Shown one piece after another: positions 46,776-56,589 of a stretch of DNA of 64,000 nucleotides. The notes beneath the pieces were generated by a model. The model was not told where the DNA came from and ran no database searches. It saw only the letters and a list, made by a program, of their open reading frames with translations. The position numbers were made by a program, and so were the translations under genes. Within the stretch, counting starts at the first letter, position 1. Each line of letters begins with the position of its first letter. Source of the stretch: Erpobdella octoculata (Eukaryota; Annelida; Clitellata; Hirudinida; Erpobdellidae); assembly GCA_963978895.1 (NCBI GenBank), contig OZ022246.1, positions 17,622,549-17,686,548 of the forward strand, given 5' to 3'.

Positions 46776-47220
46776 ATAACACAAATACTACAGCATTTTG
46801 CTCGTCCACATCTTATTTTAGCAGCAACATTTGAATCAGAAAATAATGTGGAATTTAATTTGCCACTGCAATCTTGACTATTGTAACTGATGGTGCTTAA
46901 CCCCGTGATAAACAGATGTAACTTCGGCTGCTATTTTTTCGACGGTCTTGGAATTTTGCACAGTGAAAAAGTTGCTAACATTAGATTTCACCTTTGTACT
47001 GCTTATAGCTTTGGGGTTTGACAGACTTATTATGAGAATCTGAATCTACAGCACCCCTGCCTTCATATTTCACAGAAAAGGTTTGTCGGCAGACTATACA
47101 TTCGCCAGTCGAATCATCCTTCTTGCTTAGCCAAGAACTGTGTTTGGTATTTTCAAGCCATTCTGTTTTGAAAGAACGTGACCATTTGCTTGCTTTTTTC
47201 GTGCAGGACTTTCACTTTTA
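46770..47220 (-). pseudogene. hAT-type (DUF4371/BED-like) N-terminal fragment
   Basis: The reverse strand reads RSFKTEWLENTKHSSWLSKK, then DDSTGECIVCRQTFSVKYEG (zinc-binding pair), KTVEKIAAEVTSVYHGVKHH and NVAAKIRCGRAKCCSICVIN, with frame breaks. This resembles the N-terminal region of a hAT-derived transposase group with a C2-type finger. No C-terminal half is nearby. Confidence 0.55.
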
Positions 47221-47454
47221 CTCTGACCTGTTATGAAACCCACGTTCAAATTTAAATACGATTCTTATTCGTATAGTATAGTTATATAGTTCGTTTAATA
47301 AGGTTGCGAATGCAAAGGTATGTAGCGTATTCGACAAGAGATAAATAAAACAGATTGATAAAGTTAATTTATTGAAAACGTCAAACGCAAAACGTGTACA
47401 CGAGAGAGCGAGCGAGAAGCGAAAATCGAATAAATAATTAAGAACCACCAAAGA

Positions 47455-48478
47455 AGTGTGTCAAGAAACCAGCTCCGATGATAGGCAGTTTGACATCATC
47501 TACCACGAAAACCCATTGAAAACTTCGCTTGTACCCCAAGTCGAGAGATAAGCAAGTTTCTCCCAATGTCTTGATATGCGAGCCGTTTGCTGCTTGTAGT
47601 TTTAATTGTGTCGGCTTACATTGAACAGGGAAAAGTGAAGGGGAATGACGCTAACCTCCGCTCCTGTATCAACGAGAAATTTGTGTCACGACACGATCAC
47701 GTACAAAAAATAGGCGACTTGTAGGGCTCACTTTTCGATCAGTCGTCGCCATTACTGATCGCTGAAGCAGTTTAAATGACTAGTGTTTGAAAATGAGCAT
47801 GGCGAGATGCACTTTTTAGCTGCTGAACGGTAACGACGGTGGTACCAGCACATACCTGATTCGATCCTGTGTGGCGACGGAGGTCTTGGGGAGGACTTGC
47901 GACGAAGTTCAGAAATGAGCAGCTTGATGTCTTCTGTCATTTCATTAGCTGCTCTCTGGTCAGGTGGTGGGAAAGTTGGATGGGCGCTGGTTGCTGCGAA
48001 GAGTTGTTTGGGCACGTGGGACATTACTCTATCTGCAACCACAGCTATTTCGTTTAGCGGTGTGGTCAGAGGTAGCGTTTCCAATGACTGACGAACGGCG
48101 GACGGTAGCTTGTCTTGCCAGAATTTTTTTAAGAACTATTTCGTCTAAGTGACCATGGCCCATCAATGACCTCATGTGGCGGAGTAATTGCGATGGGGTT
48201 CGGTCGCCCAGTTCCTGAATTTTGAAAAACCGGTCTACCCTGTCTGAAGGAGAGTAGCCTGTCCGATTCAAGATGGCTTCTTTAAGTGTTGCATACGGTC
48301 TTTCTTCGGATATAGCTTCCGGCGGGAAAGATTCGATGACGTGTAAGAACTTGGTTTTTTCTAATGAAATCTGTTGAAGCTCGAAAACGGCATCAATCCG
48401 AATGAACCATTCAAACGGGTCGGCCATTGTGTATGGTGGAAGCTTGAACGTAGCGTTGATGTTTTCTGTGTCTTCCAT
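47455..48478 (-). pseudogene. Gypsy Gag and protease
   Basis: Gag begins MEDTENINATFKLPPYTMAD, then WFIRIDAVFELQQISLEKTK and GYSPSDRVDRFFKIQELGDR. A frameshift follows near 48080, then VMSHVPKQLF and CWYHRRYRSAAKKC (zinc-binding cluster). The protease has KFLVDTGAEVSVIP with the catalytic DTG, then LQAANGSHIKTLGETCLSLD and VKLPIIGAGFLTHFF. These are standard for Gypsy elements of the KLPPF...W gag type. Frameshifts occur near 47750 and 48080. Confidence 0.82.
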
Positions 48479-48765
48479 GTTTGAGTCGGGTCACCAATTT
48501 GTAGCGTATTCGACGAGAGATAAATAAAACAGATTGATTTAATTTATTGAACGGGGAGAGGAAGCGGCGGAGCAATACCATAGCCTATGAGGATCATCCG
48601 AGGCTGGTTAAATTGCTAGCTGCATGGGGAGGTCGATTTGCCAGTCCTTGTCCAACTCATTGCACTTAATAGTTGGCGGGCTGGAGTGAGTCGAGCCATG
48701 TGCCCACGAAAGCCTTGTGCTTTCGGTGGCCTCCCTGCCTTAAAGCCAAACACTCAAACATATAT

Positions 48766-48891
48766 ACGTTTTCAATAAATTATGTGTGTGTGGTTTGCTT
48801 AACGTCTGTATCTGTCAATTAGACAATTTAGAGTCTAATTGACAGATACAGACATTAAGCAAACCACACACACATAATTTATTGAAAACGT
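48766..48891. repeat. 126-nt near-perfect palindrome in Gypsy LTR insertion
   Basis: Arms 48766-48824 and 48833-48891 are 59 bp each and differ at one position (AACGTCT against AGACATT). The loop is AATTTAGA. The arms contain TGTGTGTGTGGTTTGC. It lies in the segment inserted between two TAATTTATTGAA copies. Confidence 0.93.
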
Positions 48892-49177
48892 CAAACGCGA
48901 AACGTGTACACGAGAGAGCGAGCGAGAAGTGACAATCGAATGAATAATCAAGAGCCACCAAAGATGTCCAAATCCGGAAGACAGTCCCAAAGATCACAAA
49001 TTACACAAAATAGTAAATGTAGTAAACAAGTAATCAATAATTACGCAAATAACAAATTAATTACGATTCCTACAGATGTTAGAATGGAAACTAATTGTAA
49101 TGTTTTTGGATTTATTTCTAAACAAAAGACTAAATACAAAACGTTAGAAAAACAATCAGAACAGGAATGAGTACTTA

Positions 49178-49475
49178 ACACGAGACCAGACTGTGTGTTG
49201 AATGATCTTTATTACCACAGCCATACTAATCAGCTGTATAACCAAAGATAAGAAATACACTGCTAATAATAAACATAGACAAATCAACATATGTTACATC
49301 TCCCCCTTATACAGTTCATTCCATTATGTAATCCCTGTACCTGACTGAAAGACATGAAGTTCGACCACTACGCGTCTTCGTGATGAATGGAGGAGTATTT
49401 CGGGCACTGGCTATATCTGGTGACTGATTTGGTAATGCTATTGGTGAGTTTGGCATCTGTTGCTCATTCTCTTCG
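49178..49475 (-). mobile_element. Gypsy 3' end: pol tail, polypurine tract and LTR
   Basis: The reverse strand reads NTPPFITKTRSGRTSCLSVR then YRDYIME and a stop, like the TRSGR tail of Gypsy polyproteins. The purine tract ATAAGGGGGAGA (49299-49310 on +) follows, then an LTR-like start TGTAACATATG running to about 49178, with an AATAAA. Confidence 0.55.
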
Positions 49476-49499
49476 CCGTCAAGTCAGTCTTCTTTCGTT

Positions 49500-50010
49500 T
49501 TAATCTCTTTGGCGGATTTCGTCTAATTTTGTCAAGTAGCCGGAAGCACAAGAATCGAATTCCGAAAACTCTCTGAAAAGATGCAGGAATTTTCCCTTTT
49601 TATTCGTGTGCCCCAGAACTGCCATCATTTTCGTTGCTAAAAACTTCATTGTTTTTACAGCTATATGCATAACTCGCCTGTTCTGTTCAACAATTAATTT
49701 AATTGCAACAATAGCTGTTTGGTCAAGTCTGTTTTCATGAATCCACTGAAAACGGATCAATTCTGTTTGACGATGCTGTGCTGAAGCTTCATGCCGTTCG
49801 ATACCACGGAGACCATGTCCAGATTTCCATCCCGTGTAACCTTGCTGTGTCCAGGTTTTATCAGCTGTAGGACCACCAAAAAGTAAACATGTAGAACAAA
49901 ATGCGCTGTTGGTTGATGTGCTGTGCGAAAGCCACGTGCGAGTTTTCCATGTTTTGTCAGGTTGGCAGATTCTGAACCATTCACTCATAAATGAGCGCCC
50001 ATTGATTTTG
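49500..50010 (-). pseudogene. hAT (ZMYM1-like) transposase N-terminal region
   Basis: An open frame of 162 codons: SEWFRICQPDKTWKTRTWLS, FCSTCLLFGGPTADKTWTQQ, GYTGWKSGHGLRGIERHEAS with HRQTELIRFQ, then KLIVEQNRRVMHIAVKTMKF. This is a TTF-type zinc finger (CSTCLLF ... WKSGHGLRGIERHE) followed by the start of DUF4371. Upstream sequence (NGRSF on the same strand) continues it weakly. The catalytic and C-terminal parts are missing. Confidence 0.78.
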
Positions 50011-50531
50011 GTAAAATTGTAGTATTTGTCGGGCTGACATGGTGAATTTATTAATTGCGAAATAATGAAAGATGTGATCCGGTGGTTTACAAATAAAGAT
50101 GGATCGTTCTGATTGACATGTCATTCTTTATCAGACACCGTACCGGCAGTGATAGATTTAATTGGAGTTGAGAGTAATAACGGAAGCTGGTCAAAATCAC
50201 AGGGTGTGTAATCGGTAAGAGGAAGGTCATTGAGTGCATCATCGTTAACAGTGAGGTCACAGTGTGTCATTTTCATCGATTACAGCGAGGTCCATGTCCA
50301 TTCGGTTGCGGCTACGTCGTGAAGCGTATTAGATGAGCTATATGAAAGATAAGATGGACATTAAATGTTAATTAACGAATCTCGAGTCAACGTTGAGAAG
50401 CCACACGACGTCTCACGACTCTCACGTCGTTTAGATATATTCTTTAGGTTCAATCAAAATTTCGAAATGGATGGATTTTTAAACTTTTTTTCTTACCCCC
50501 TTTTTTTTCTTCCCCCCCCCCCCGGTTTTTT

Positions 50532-50553
50532 GCCGGGCGAAGCTGCGCCCGGC
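50532..50553. repeat. GC-rich hairpin
   Basis: Perfect 8-bp stem GCCGGGCG/CGCCCGGC with loop AAGCTG, preceded by poly-C. Close to a hAT-type end (50561-50575). Confidence 0.85.
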
Positions 50554-50560
50554 TGTATAA

Positions 50561-50575
50561 GGATAGAAGCCACTG
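50561..50575 (-). mobile_element. hAT-like terminal repeat GGATAGAAGCCACTG
   Basis: Identical 15-mer in the same orientation at 54396-54410. Read from outside it is CAGTGGCTTCTATCC, a hAT-like end. Confidence 0.55.
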
Positions 50576-50599
50576 AATCCAAGACCGGAAAAAGCTTTT

Positions 50600-50690
50600 A
50601 AAGTAAATACCTACATACCAGCACTAGTATGTGTTCAGAGTGAGTTTAGAAAAAAGTTTACTGACAAAGCCATTGATGTTTTACGCGAAG
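50600..50690 (+). pseudogene. hAT transposase relic, left of Copia insertion
   Basis: The + strand reads SEFRKKFTDKAIDVLREV up to the CGAAG target of the Copia element, and continues at 53693. Confidence 0.6.
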
Positions 50691-50877
50691 TGTTAGAAAC
50701 AATACTTAAACGCAGTGTATAATCGGAACTAATCGACAATAGTTGATTCGACTTTATTGACAAAAGATAACAACGGAAAGGAAAGAGATAAAACTAAAAG
50801 TGAACATGAAGTGAACATAGAGCATTAATTATAAATCGTTGTAACAAAGAGTTCATTAAAACCAAATTAATTTAACA
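50691..50877 (-). repeat. Copia 3' LTR
   Basis: 187 bp, begins TGTT and ends AACA; identical to 53501-53687. Confidence 0.97.
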
Positions 50878-50888
50878 CTCCCCCTCAA
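50878..50888 (-). other. Copia polypurine tract
   Basis: The reverse strand reads TTGAGGGGGAG immediately before the 3' LTR, the expected plus-strand primer. Confidence 0.85.
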
Positions 50889-50916
50889 CGATTTAATCTT
50901 TAGAACCTGTCTCTCA

Positions 50917-53349
50917 TTAAGTTAAACCAATAGCACAACATAAATGTCTAAGTTTAACAGCTTCCACTGGTTTCTGCTTCAGGCTGCTCATTTCACACAT
51001 CATAGCCTGTTTCCATACGGCTGATTCTTTGCAGTTGTTTGCTTCTGTGAATGACTTTGGTTCGACCATTTCATTTGCAACACTAGCCGTTTCAATTAGT
51101 CTCTCTGGTCGTTTCTTTATTCTAGTTGACCTTCTCAATTCCATCTGATCTTCAGTTTGTTCACCACTGTCTCCCGATTGATCTGTATTTGTCTTCAGCT
51201 CGATCTCAACCTCAATGGGCTGTTCCTGTTGACTGCTTTCTTGACTGTCGGCTGATATTGTAATCCAATGTGGGTCACCTTCAATGAATTTCACATCCCT
51301 GCTGATGCTGATTTTCTTAGTCACTGTGTCTAACAAACGATAACCTTTTGTGCCTTCTGCATAACCAACGAAAATTCGTTTTTCTGACTTTTTATCAAGC
51401 TTCTGTCTTTTCTCGGCTGCAACAACTGAGTAGGCTTGACATCCGAATTGCTTTATGTGGGTCACACTGGGCTTCACACCTTCCCACCTTTCATGTGGTG
51501 TCTTCATCTCACCTGCTGTCGGTAGAATGTTCTGCAGATAGTTTGCTGTGTTGATCGCTTCGCCCCAATATTTGTTTGGTAGCTTCGAGTCGATTAACAT
51601 GCTTCTGGTCATTTCAACTAAATAGCGGTTCTTCCTTTCTGCTACTCCATTCTGCTGTGGTGTATACGGAACAGTAAATTGAGATGTTATACCTTCGCTC
51701 TTGAAGAATTTCTTTAATGTTTCATTGACATATTCACCGCCACGATCTGATCTTATCACTTTAGGTGTGCTTTTGAATTTTGTCTGGACAAGCTTTACAT
51801 ATTCTTTAATTTTATCTGTTACTTCAAACTTATTTTTTAACAAGTACAAAACAGTGTATTTGCTGAAGTCATCGATCATTGTCATAAAATACCTGTTTCC
51901 GCTTGGTGTGATTGTCTGCATCGGTCCACAAACGTCTGTGTGAATCAACTCTAGTGGCTTACTTGATCTGGATTCTGATTTCTTGGGTAGTGGTTGTTTC
52001 GTTAACTTTGCTTGAATACAGCATTCACAGACTTTCTTTATCTGGCATGGCTTGATCTGGAAGTTATCTAGTTGCTGTTCCAATAACTTTATGGCATTGG
52101 GGTCTCGATGCCCTAATCTGTTGTGCCAAACATGTATGCATCCATCATTAACATTAGACATCAATGCATGCTCCAATGAATCTAATTCATACAGCCCGTT
52201 CCGAATTGAAGCCTGCGCCAGCAGTTCATTATTCCGCATAATCCTGCATACATTCTTTTCAAAAATGACCCTGAACTGCCCATCAGTTAATTTTCTAACA
52301 GAAATCAAGTTACCTGTCAACTGCGGTACATACAGTACACCTATGATTTTTATGACCTTTTCCTGACATTTGAGGTAGCCGGTTCCGATACCTGAAGTTG
52401 TCAGCCTTTGACCATTTGCTAGGACAACTTGTCCCTTCTGTTGTTCATCAAGGTTAACAAAGAAATTTCTATTGTTACACATATGAGAACTTGCACCTGA
52501 ATCAACATACCATGTAGTTCCTGAATTGCTTTCACCAGCCTTGAAACAAGCATACTGGTCATAAGTGCTTGCTATTTCTACACATTGTTGAATTGTTTGA
52601 GCTTTATGGTCTGAGTTCTTTCTTTTCCACTCTAAGTATTTTCTGCATTCTTTCTTTATGTGGTTTGGTTTCTTACAGAAAAAACATACTGTGGAAGTCT
52701 TTTCGTAACTGTTGGCTTTTACATTCTTATCTGTAGACCTTGTACCTGGATGATTTACCTTTAGAGCTTGCTGTTCCTGACCATCGTAAGTTGCTGAGTT
52801 TTCACTTCTTCTTTTGTATTCTTCGATCAGTTTGTTCTTGACCAATTCAACAGTTAAGTCGGCTTCGGGTCTTGTTTCTAATGCTGTTATCAGTGTGCTA
52901 TAGCTGTCTGGCAAACTACTGAGAAAGAAAGCAACATTTAACTGTTCTCCAATAGTTTCCCCCAAGGACGATAACTGGTCAATTATGTCTTCCATCTTAG
53001 CAAGATGTGACTCCATATCCCCACCTTCATGTAATCTGATCCCACAAAGCCTCTTTAACAAACTTACCTTATTTGATAAGGTTGACTTTTCGTGGTAATT
53101 TCTTAATGCCTCCCACGTTTCCTTTGCTGTTGTCAATTTTCTGATGAGGTTCAACTGGTTGTCCTCCAGGAGTAGACCTATTGTTGCTCTGGCTTTGCTG
53201 TCCTTTTTCCGCCATTCCGATGATGAATCTTGATCTTGAAAAATAACTTCCCAGAGATCTTCTTTAACGAGCAACAATTCAACTTTAAACTTCCATGTCT
53301 GGTAGTTACTGCCGTTCAACTTTGCGATTTTTAACGTTGCATCCGCCAT
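50917..53349 (-). CDS. Copia Gag-protease-integrase polyprotein, RT-less (810 aa)
   Basis: An uninterrupted ORF starting at 53349, 137 nt inside the PBS. Residues 1-200 are Gag (KLNGSNYQTWK, the UBN2-type block near 10-20). Residues 222-235 are a CX2CX4HX4C knuckle (CFFCKKPNHIKKEC). YVDSGASSHM (281-290) is the protease with catalytic D283. The integrase zinc site is H409, H414, C441 and C444. The core triad is D472, D535 and E571 with D62D35E spacing. Residues 765-790 (KSFTEANNCKESAVWKQAMM) are the first RT block, after which the frame passes to KPVEAVKLRHLCCAIGLT and a stop. RT and RNase H, which should add several hundred residues, are deleted. All remaining catalytic residues are present, so protease and integrase could be active. 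Confidence 0.95.
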   Translation of the reverse strand: MADATLKIAKLNGSNYQTWKFKVELLLVKEDLWEVIFQDQDSSSEWRKKDSKARATIGLLLEDNQLNLIRKLTTAKETWEALRNYHEKSTLSNKVSLLKRLCGIRLHEGGDMESHLAKMEDIIDQLSSLGETIGEQLNVAFFLSSLPDSYSTLITALETRPEADLTVELVKNKLIEEYKRRSENSATYDGQEQQALKVNHPGTRSTDKNVKANSYEKTSTVCFFCKKPNHIKKECRKYLEWKRKNSDHKAQTIQQCVEIASTYDQYACFKAGESNSGTTWYVDSGASSHMCNNRNFFVNLDEQQKGQVVLANGQRLTTSGIGTGYLKCQEKVIKIIGVLYVPQLTGNLISVRKLTDGQFRVIFEKNVCRIMRNNELLAQASIRNGLYELDSLEHALMSNVNDGCIHVWHNRLGHRDPNAIKLLEQQLDNFQIKPCQIKKVCECCIQAKLTKQPLPKKSESRSSKPLELIHTDVCGPMQTITPSGNRYFMTMIDDFSKYTVLYLLKNKFEVTDKIKEYVKLVQTKFKSTPKVIRSDRGGEYVNETLKKFFKSEGITSQFTVPYTPQQNGVAERKNRYLVEMTRSMLIDSKLPNKYWGEAINTANYLQNILPTAGEMKTPHERWEGVKPSVTHIKQFGCQAYSVVAAEKRQKLDKKSEKRIFVGYAEGTKGYRLLDTVTKKISISRDVKFIEGDPHWITISADSQESSQQEQPIEVEIELKTNTDQSGDSGEQTEDQMELRRSTRIKKRPERLIETASVANEMVEPKSFTEANNCKESAVWKQAMMCEMSSLKQKPVEAVKLRHLCCAIGLT

Positions 53350-53486
53350 CAGTTCAACAATTGTATTACTCGATGTAGCGTGGTTAACCTTTATCGCTCA
53401 CAACGAATGTTCTTTATAAAATCTTGAACCGAACGTTAAATGTTCCGAAAAAACTTGATTTATTCACTTGTTCCTAAAATTGGGTT

Positions 53487-53500
53487 CTGGGCCCATAACC
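53487..53500 (-). other. Copia primer binding site (half-tRNA iMet type)
   Basis: The + strand CTGGGCCCATAACC abuts the 5' LTR. It equals the anticodon stem-loop of initiator tRNA-Met (CAU anticodon inside), so the RNA is complementary to the tRNA interior, not to its 3' CCA end. Drosophila copia and yeast Ty5 use this half-tRNA priming. Confidence 0.85.
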
Positions 53501-53687
53501 TGTTAGAAACAATACTTAAACGCAGTGTATAATCGGAACTAATCGACAATAGTTGATTCGACTTTATTGACAAAAGATAACAACGGAAAGGAAAGAGATA
53601 AAACTAAAAGTGAACATGAAGTGAACATAGAGCATTAATTATAAATCGTTGTAACAAAGAGTTCATTAAAACCAAATTAATTTAACA
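53501..53687 (-). repeat. Copia 5' LTR
   Basis: 187 bp, identical to 50691-50877. It should hold the promoter on the reverse strand; no clear TATA box was assigned. Confidence 0.97.
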
Positions 53688-53692
53688 CGAAG

Positions 53693-54252
53693 TTCAGTTT
53701 TTTACGCCTCGTTTTTTGCTATCCAGCCTGCCAGACATTCATAGTGTAAATATTGAAAAACTGTGCAATTTTTACGAGATGGATGCAATGAATGTTGCAA
53801 AAGAATTAACAGGGTTTAAACCAGTCTTTCAAAAACTACACACGATTATATGCGTAAATAATCTGATGTCCGGCACACGTTCGATGAAGAATGAAAGTGA
53901 AAATGAAGATGAAGGTGACGATATTGAAACCGATAGCAAGGTTAAGCAATTGTAAACAATGGGCTGAACAAAGTTTTGTCAAACCAAACCACTTAGAGCG
54001 CTTCAGGTATTGTCTGGATTTCCCGCATTGGACATCTTGTACAAGATATTTGTGTCGCTTGCAATTACAAGCGCTAGTGCCGAGAGAGCGATGAGCAGGG
54101 TTCGACTCATTAAGAACCGGTTAAGGACCTCAATGTTGGATGATTGGTTCTCTTCATTATTAATACTTGCCTCCGAAAAAGACATTTTGGAAAACATTCC
54201 TGTAGATAAAATCTGCTGCAACATCAAAACCGCTACAGAAACTTTTGATTAA
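53693..54252 (+). pseudogene. hAT transposase C-terminus, right of Copia insertion
   Basis: The frame continues from 50690: RFLLSSLPDIHSVNIEKLCN, DAMNVAKELTGFKPVFQKLH, then an acidic stretch. After a frameshift near 53955 it reads PALDILYKIFVSLAITSASA, ERAMSRVRLIKNRLRTSMLD and DWFSSLLILASEKDILENIP. This is the hAT C-terminal dimerisation domain (SASAERAMSRVRLIKNRLRT). Ends at TAA 54252. Confidence 0.83.
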
Positions 54253-54395
54253 ATAAATTTAGATTTTAATTTATAGTTTTAAATGATTTTTCCAATATTA
54301 ACGTGTGTTGTTTTTCTGTGTTTGGGTATTATACCGAAATTGGGGAGGGGGAAAGCTTAGCTACTTAGGGAGAGAATTGAGCCCGGCCACTTGGG

Positions 54396-54410
54396 GGATA
54401 GAAGCCACTG
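54396..54410 (-). mobile_element. right terminal repeat of the hAT relic
   Basis: GGATAGAAGCCACTG, about 145 bp after the transposase stop; same as 50561-50575. Confidence 0.55.
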
Positions 54411-54434
54411 AACAGACAGCCCTTTTGCTGCAAT

Positions 54435-54500
54435 CAGTGGCGTAGCTAGGGCGGGACGACCCGCCCCGAGTGTCACCCGTTTGGAGGTGACATCCAGCGG
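54435..54500 (+). mobile_element. hAT-type left terminal repeat
   Basis: CAGTGGCGTAGCTAGGGCGG followed by GACGACCCGCCCCGAGTGTC resembles the TIR of the hAT at 4968 (CAGTGGCGTAGCTAAGG, CGCCCCGGGTGAC). The matching right end was not found before 55570. Confidence 0.6.
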
Positions 54501-55577
54501 CAATTAAAAAAACCTTACACAAACTCCATGAAGTGAAAAAGCGGTTGAAAATTTAAAAAAAATCTTTATACATAGGTATCTAGGTTTTTATATATATGCG
54601 CGCCTTCATATGGAATGATCTATCTAGTTATTTAAATATATGACACCAGACACTAGAAACCATCTGTTGAAAGACTTTCTAAAACGCTGCAATAAAAACA
54701 ATAACAGCTGCAATTTGGGACTTTTTTGATCAACAAGAAAATATAGACACCAGAGGTGCTGCGCACAGTGTTATTTTAGTTCAGTAAATAATTTTAGTTC
54801 TTATTTTTATTTTATTCTTAAATTTTATTTATTATTATTATTTTATTTTAGTTCATAAAGTAATTTTAGTTTTTATTATTATTCAGCTCTACAAAATTAA
54901 ATTTAGTTTTTATTTTATTACAGTTCTTGAAATAATTTTCGTTTTTATTTTTATTTTATTCAGATAGAAAAATTTTCGTTTTTATTTGATTTTTGTTCAA
55001 TTTTAGTTTATGCTCTAAATATTTTTCTTACTATATCCAATTTCACGCAGTTTATATATGGAAAAATAGTAATTGTGTAACACAGATTCTTTATTTTGAG
55101 AATCCATTGCCTTACATTCAGACGTTATAGACTGGTAGATCTAGCAGTTTTTCGAGGCAACATGGGAAATTTTAATATAGCCAATTTTTATACCATTCAA
55201 TAGAGAATATGTTGTAGAATGTCTGTATGAAGATACCACGAATGAGCAGTTATGGTACTCTAGTTATTAATGATTTTAGACGTACTCTTTTGTCTCATTA
55301 CGTAAGACAATGTCGCGTTACGCGCAGTAACATATTTACTCGCTCAGCCAATAAGAATTCAATAAAGGCTCGTTTTCTATGCTATATTTGCGTTGTCTTT
55401 GTATTCATTTTGCATTGCCGGTTTTATCGCGTTTGAATTCGATTTCTCTTCAATATCTTAACGTTTTATTTAAGCCTTAGATTTTGATTTAGACGATTTT
55501 GGATTTTTAGCAGCGTTTTTTTTAATTTCCTATTCATTTATATAGTTGTATAATTGTATAGTTTGTATAGCATAGTA
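54500..55577. other. AT-rich, no gene recognised
   Basis: 54780-55020 is dominated by variants of TTTTAGTTTTTATTTTATT in irregular tandem. The open frame at 55227-55436 has no recognised domain. It may be the interior of a non-autonomous hAT starting at 54435. Confidence 0.35.
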
Positions 55578-56463
55578 CAGGGGTGGGCAAACATTTTCTA
55601 CGGAGGGCCACATTGAAAACTTTTTTGTTATCGCGGGCCGCATATATATTTTCTCTATTTTAATAAAAATTTACAAGTTTGAAAGTCTCATGTATTTCTC
55701 GTTTTATTTCACATTTAGAATATGAACTGAAACAAAAAAAGTGAACAAAAATGAGATTTTATTATTAATAATCATTTCAAGAAAAGTTTATTGTTACTAT
55801 CATAGTAATTATGAAGAACAAGGAATTGAATTTGCATACAATCTGACCAGAATACAATTATAATCAATGAGAAGTATGTAACTGTTCACAGCATCTTGTA
55901 TTACAGACTGTTTGGTGAAAACAGTTTGCATCTTCTTTAAATTGTTAAGCAACTCCTGGCATTTTATTTTTCTCTCTTTTTCCGTTAAATTTTGCCCAAA
56001 ATTCAAATGTTTTGTTTGGTAGTGTCTTTTTAAATTATACTCTTTAAAGACACTCACACACTCATGGCACAGCAAACAGACAGCCTTGTCCCTAACATTT
56101 GCGAAGAAGTATCAGTCCAATCTTCATTAAAAACACGACATTCGTCCTCAATTTTTCTTTTCTTGGCAGCACTCATGGTTAAATCAACGCTTATTCTATT
56201 CACTTTCAAATTACAATGTTTAAAACCTTTCAAAATGTAAACAAAACTAACTTTTGGTTAAGCGCGAACACAGTTGCGAATAGGGATGTTGTGAGTTTTA
56301 TGTAAAAACAACCAACAAAAAAAAACGTTAATATAATTTATTTAAATCGAAGCCGATAATCTAAATAACAATTTCAAAAAATTTAGCGAAAATTCTAAAC
56401 GGGCCGCATAAAATACTTTGGCGGGCCGCATGCGGCCCGCGGGCCGTAGTTTGCCCACCTCTG
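55578..56463 (-). mobile_element. hAT element (Charlie/GTF2IRD2-like) with 8-bp TSD
   Basis: The ends CAGGGGTGGGCAAACATTTT and GTAGTTTGCCCACCTCTG form inverted repeats. GCATAGTA flanks both sides (55570-55577 and 56464-56471). A reverse-strand frame (56075-55809) reads CHECVSVFKEYNLKRHYQTK with HLNFGQNL, the BED-like zinc finger of this hAT group. The rest of the transposase is absent, so it is a non-autonomous deletion product. Confidence 0.88.
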
Positions 56464-56589
56464 GCATAGTACATAGTTTTTTCTTCGGTCAGTCTTGTCT
56501 TTTGTCTGTCATTCTGGTATTTTTTTTATTTTCTTTTATTCGTGTTATTACATCTGTTAAGTTTGGTTATGGTAAGTTTGTATTGTAGT

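Larger units (their letters stand above)
47321..48960 (-). mobile_element. Gypsy element deletion derivative with LTRs, reverse strand
   Basis: The LTR-like repeat 47321-47450 (130 bp, TGTAGCG...CACCA) matches 48500-48960, which has a 331-bp insertion. On the reverse strand the right copy is the 5' LTR. Next to it AATTGGTGACCCGACTC (48483-48499) is a probable primer binding site, followed by Gag (48478) and protease. The coding region runs straight into the left LTR, so everything after protease is deleted. Confidence 0.72.
50691..53687 (-). mobile_element. Copia element with identical LTRs and TSD, RT/RNase H deleted (2997 bp)
   Basis: LTRs 50691-50877 and 53501-53687 are both 187 bp, TGTTAG...TTAACA, and identical base for base. 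CGAAG flanks both sides (50686-50690 and 53688-53692). On the reverse strand the 5' LTR is followed directly by a PBS, then a Gag-PR-IN ORF, then a purine tract GAGGGGGAG (about 50878-50888) before the 3' LTR. A full Copia element is usually about 4.5-5.5 kb. Here the RT-RNase H part is gone. Identical LTRs mean recent insertion, so this deletion derivative was probably mobilised with RT in trans. Confidence 0.95.
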
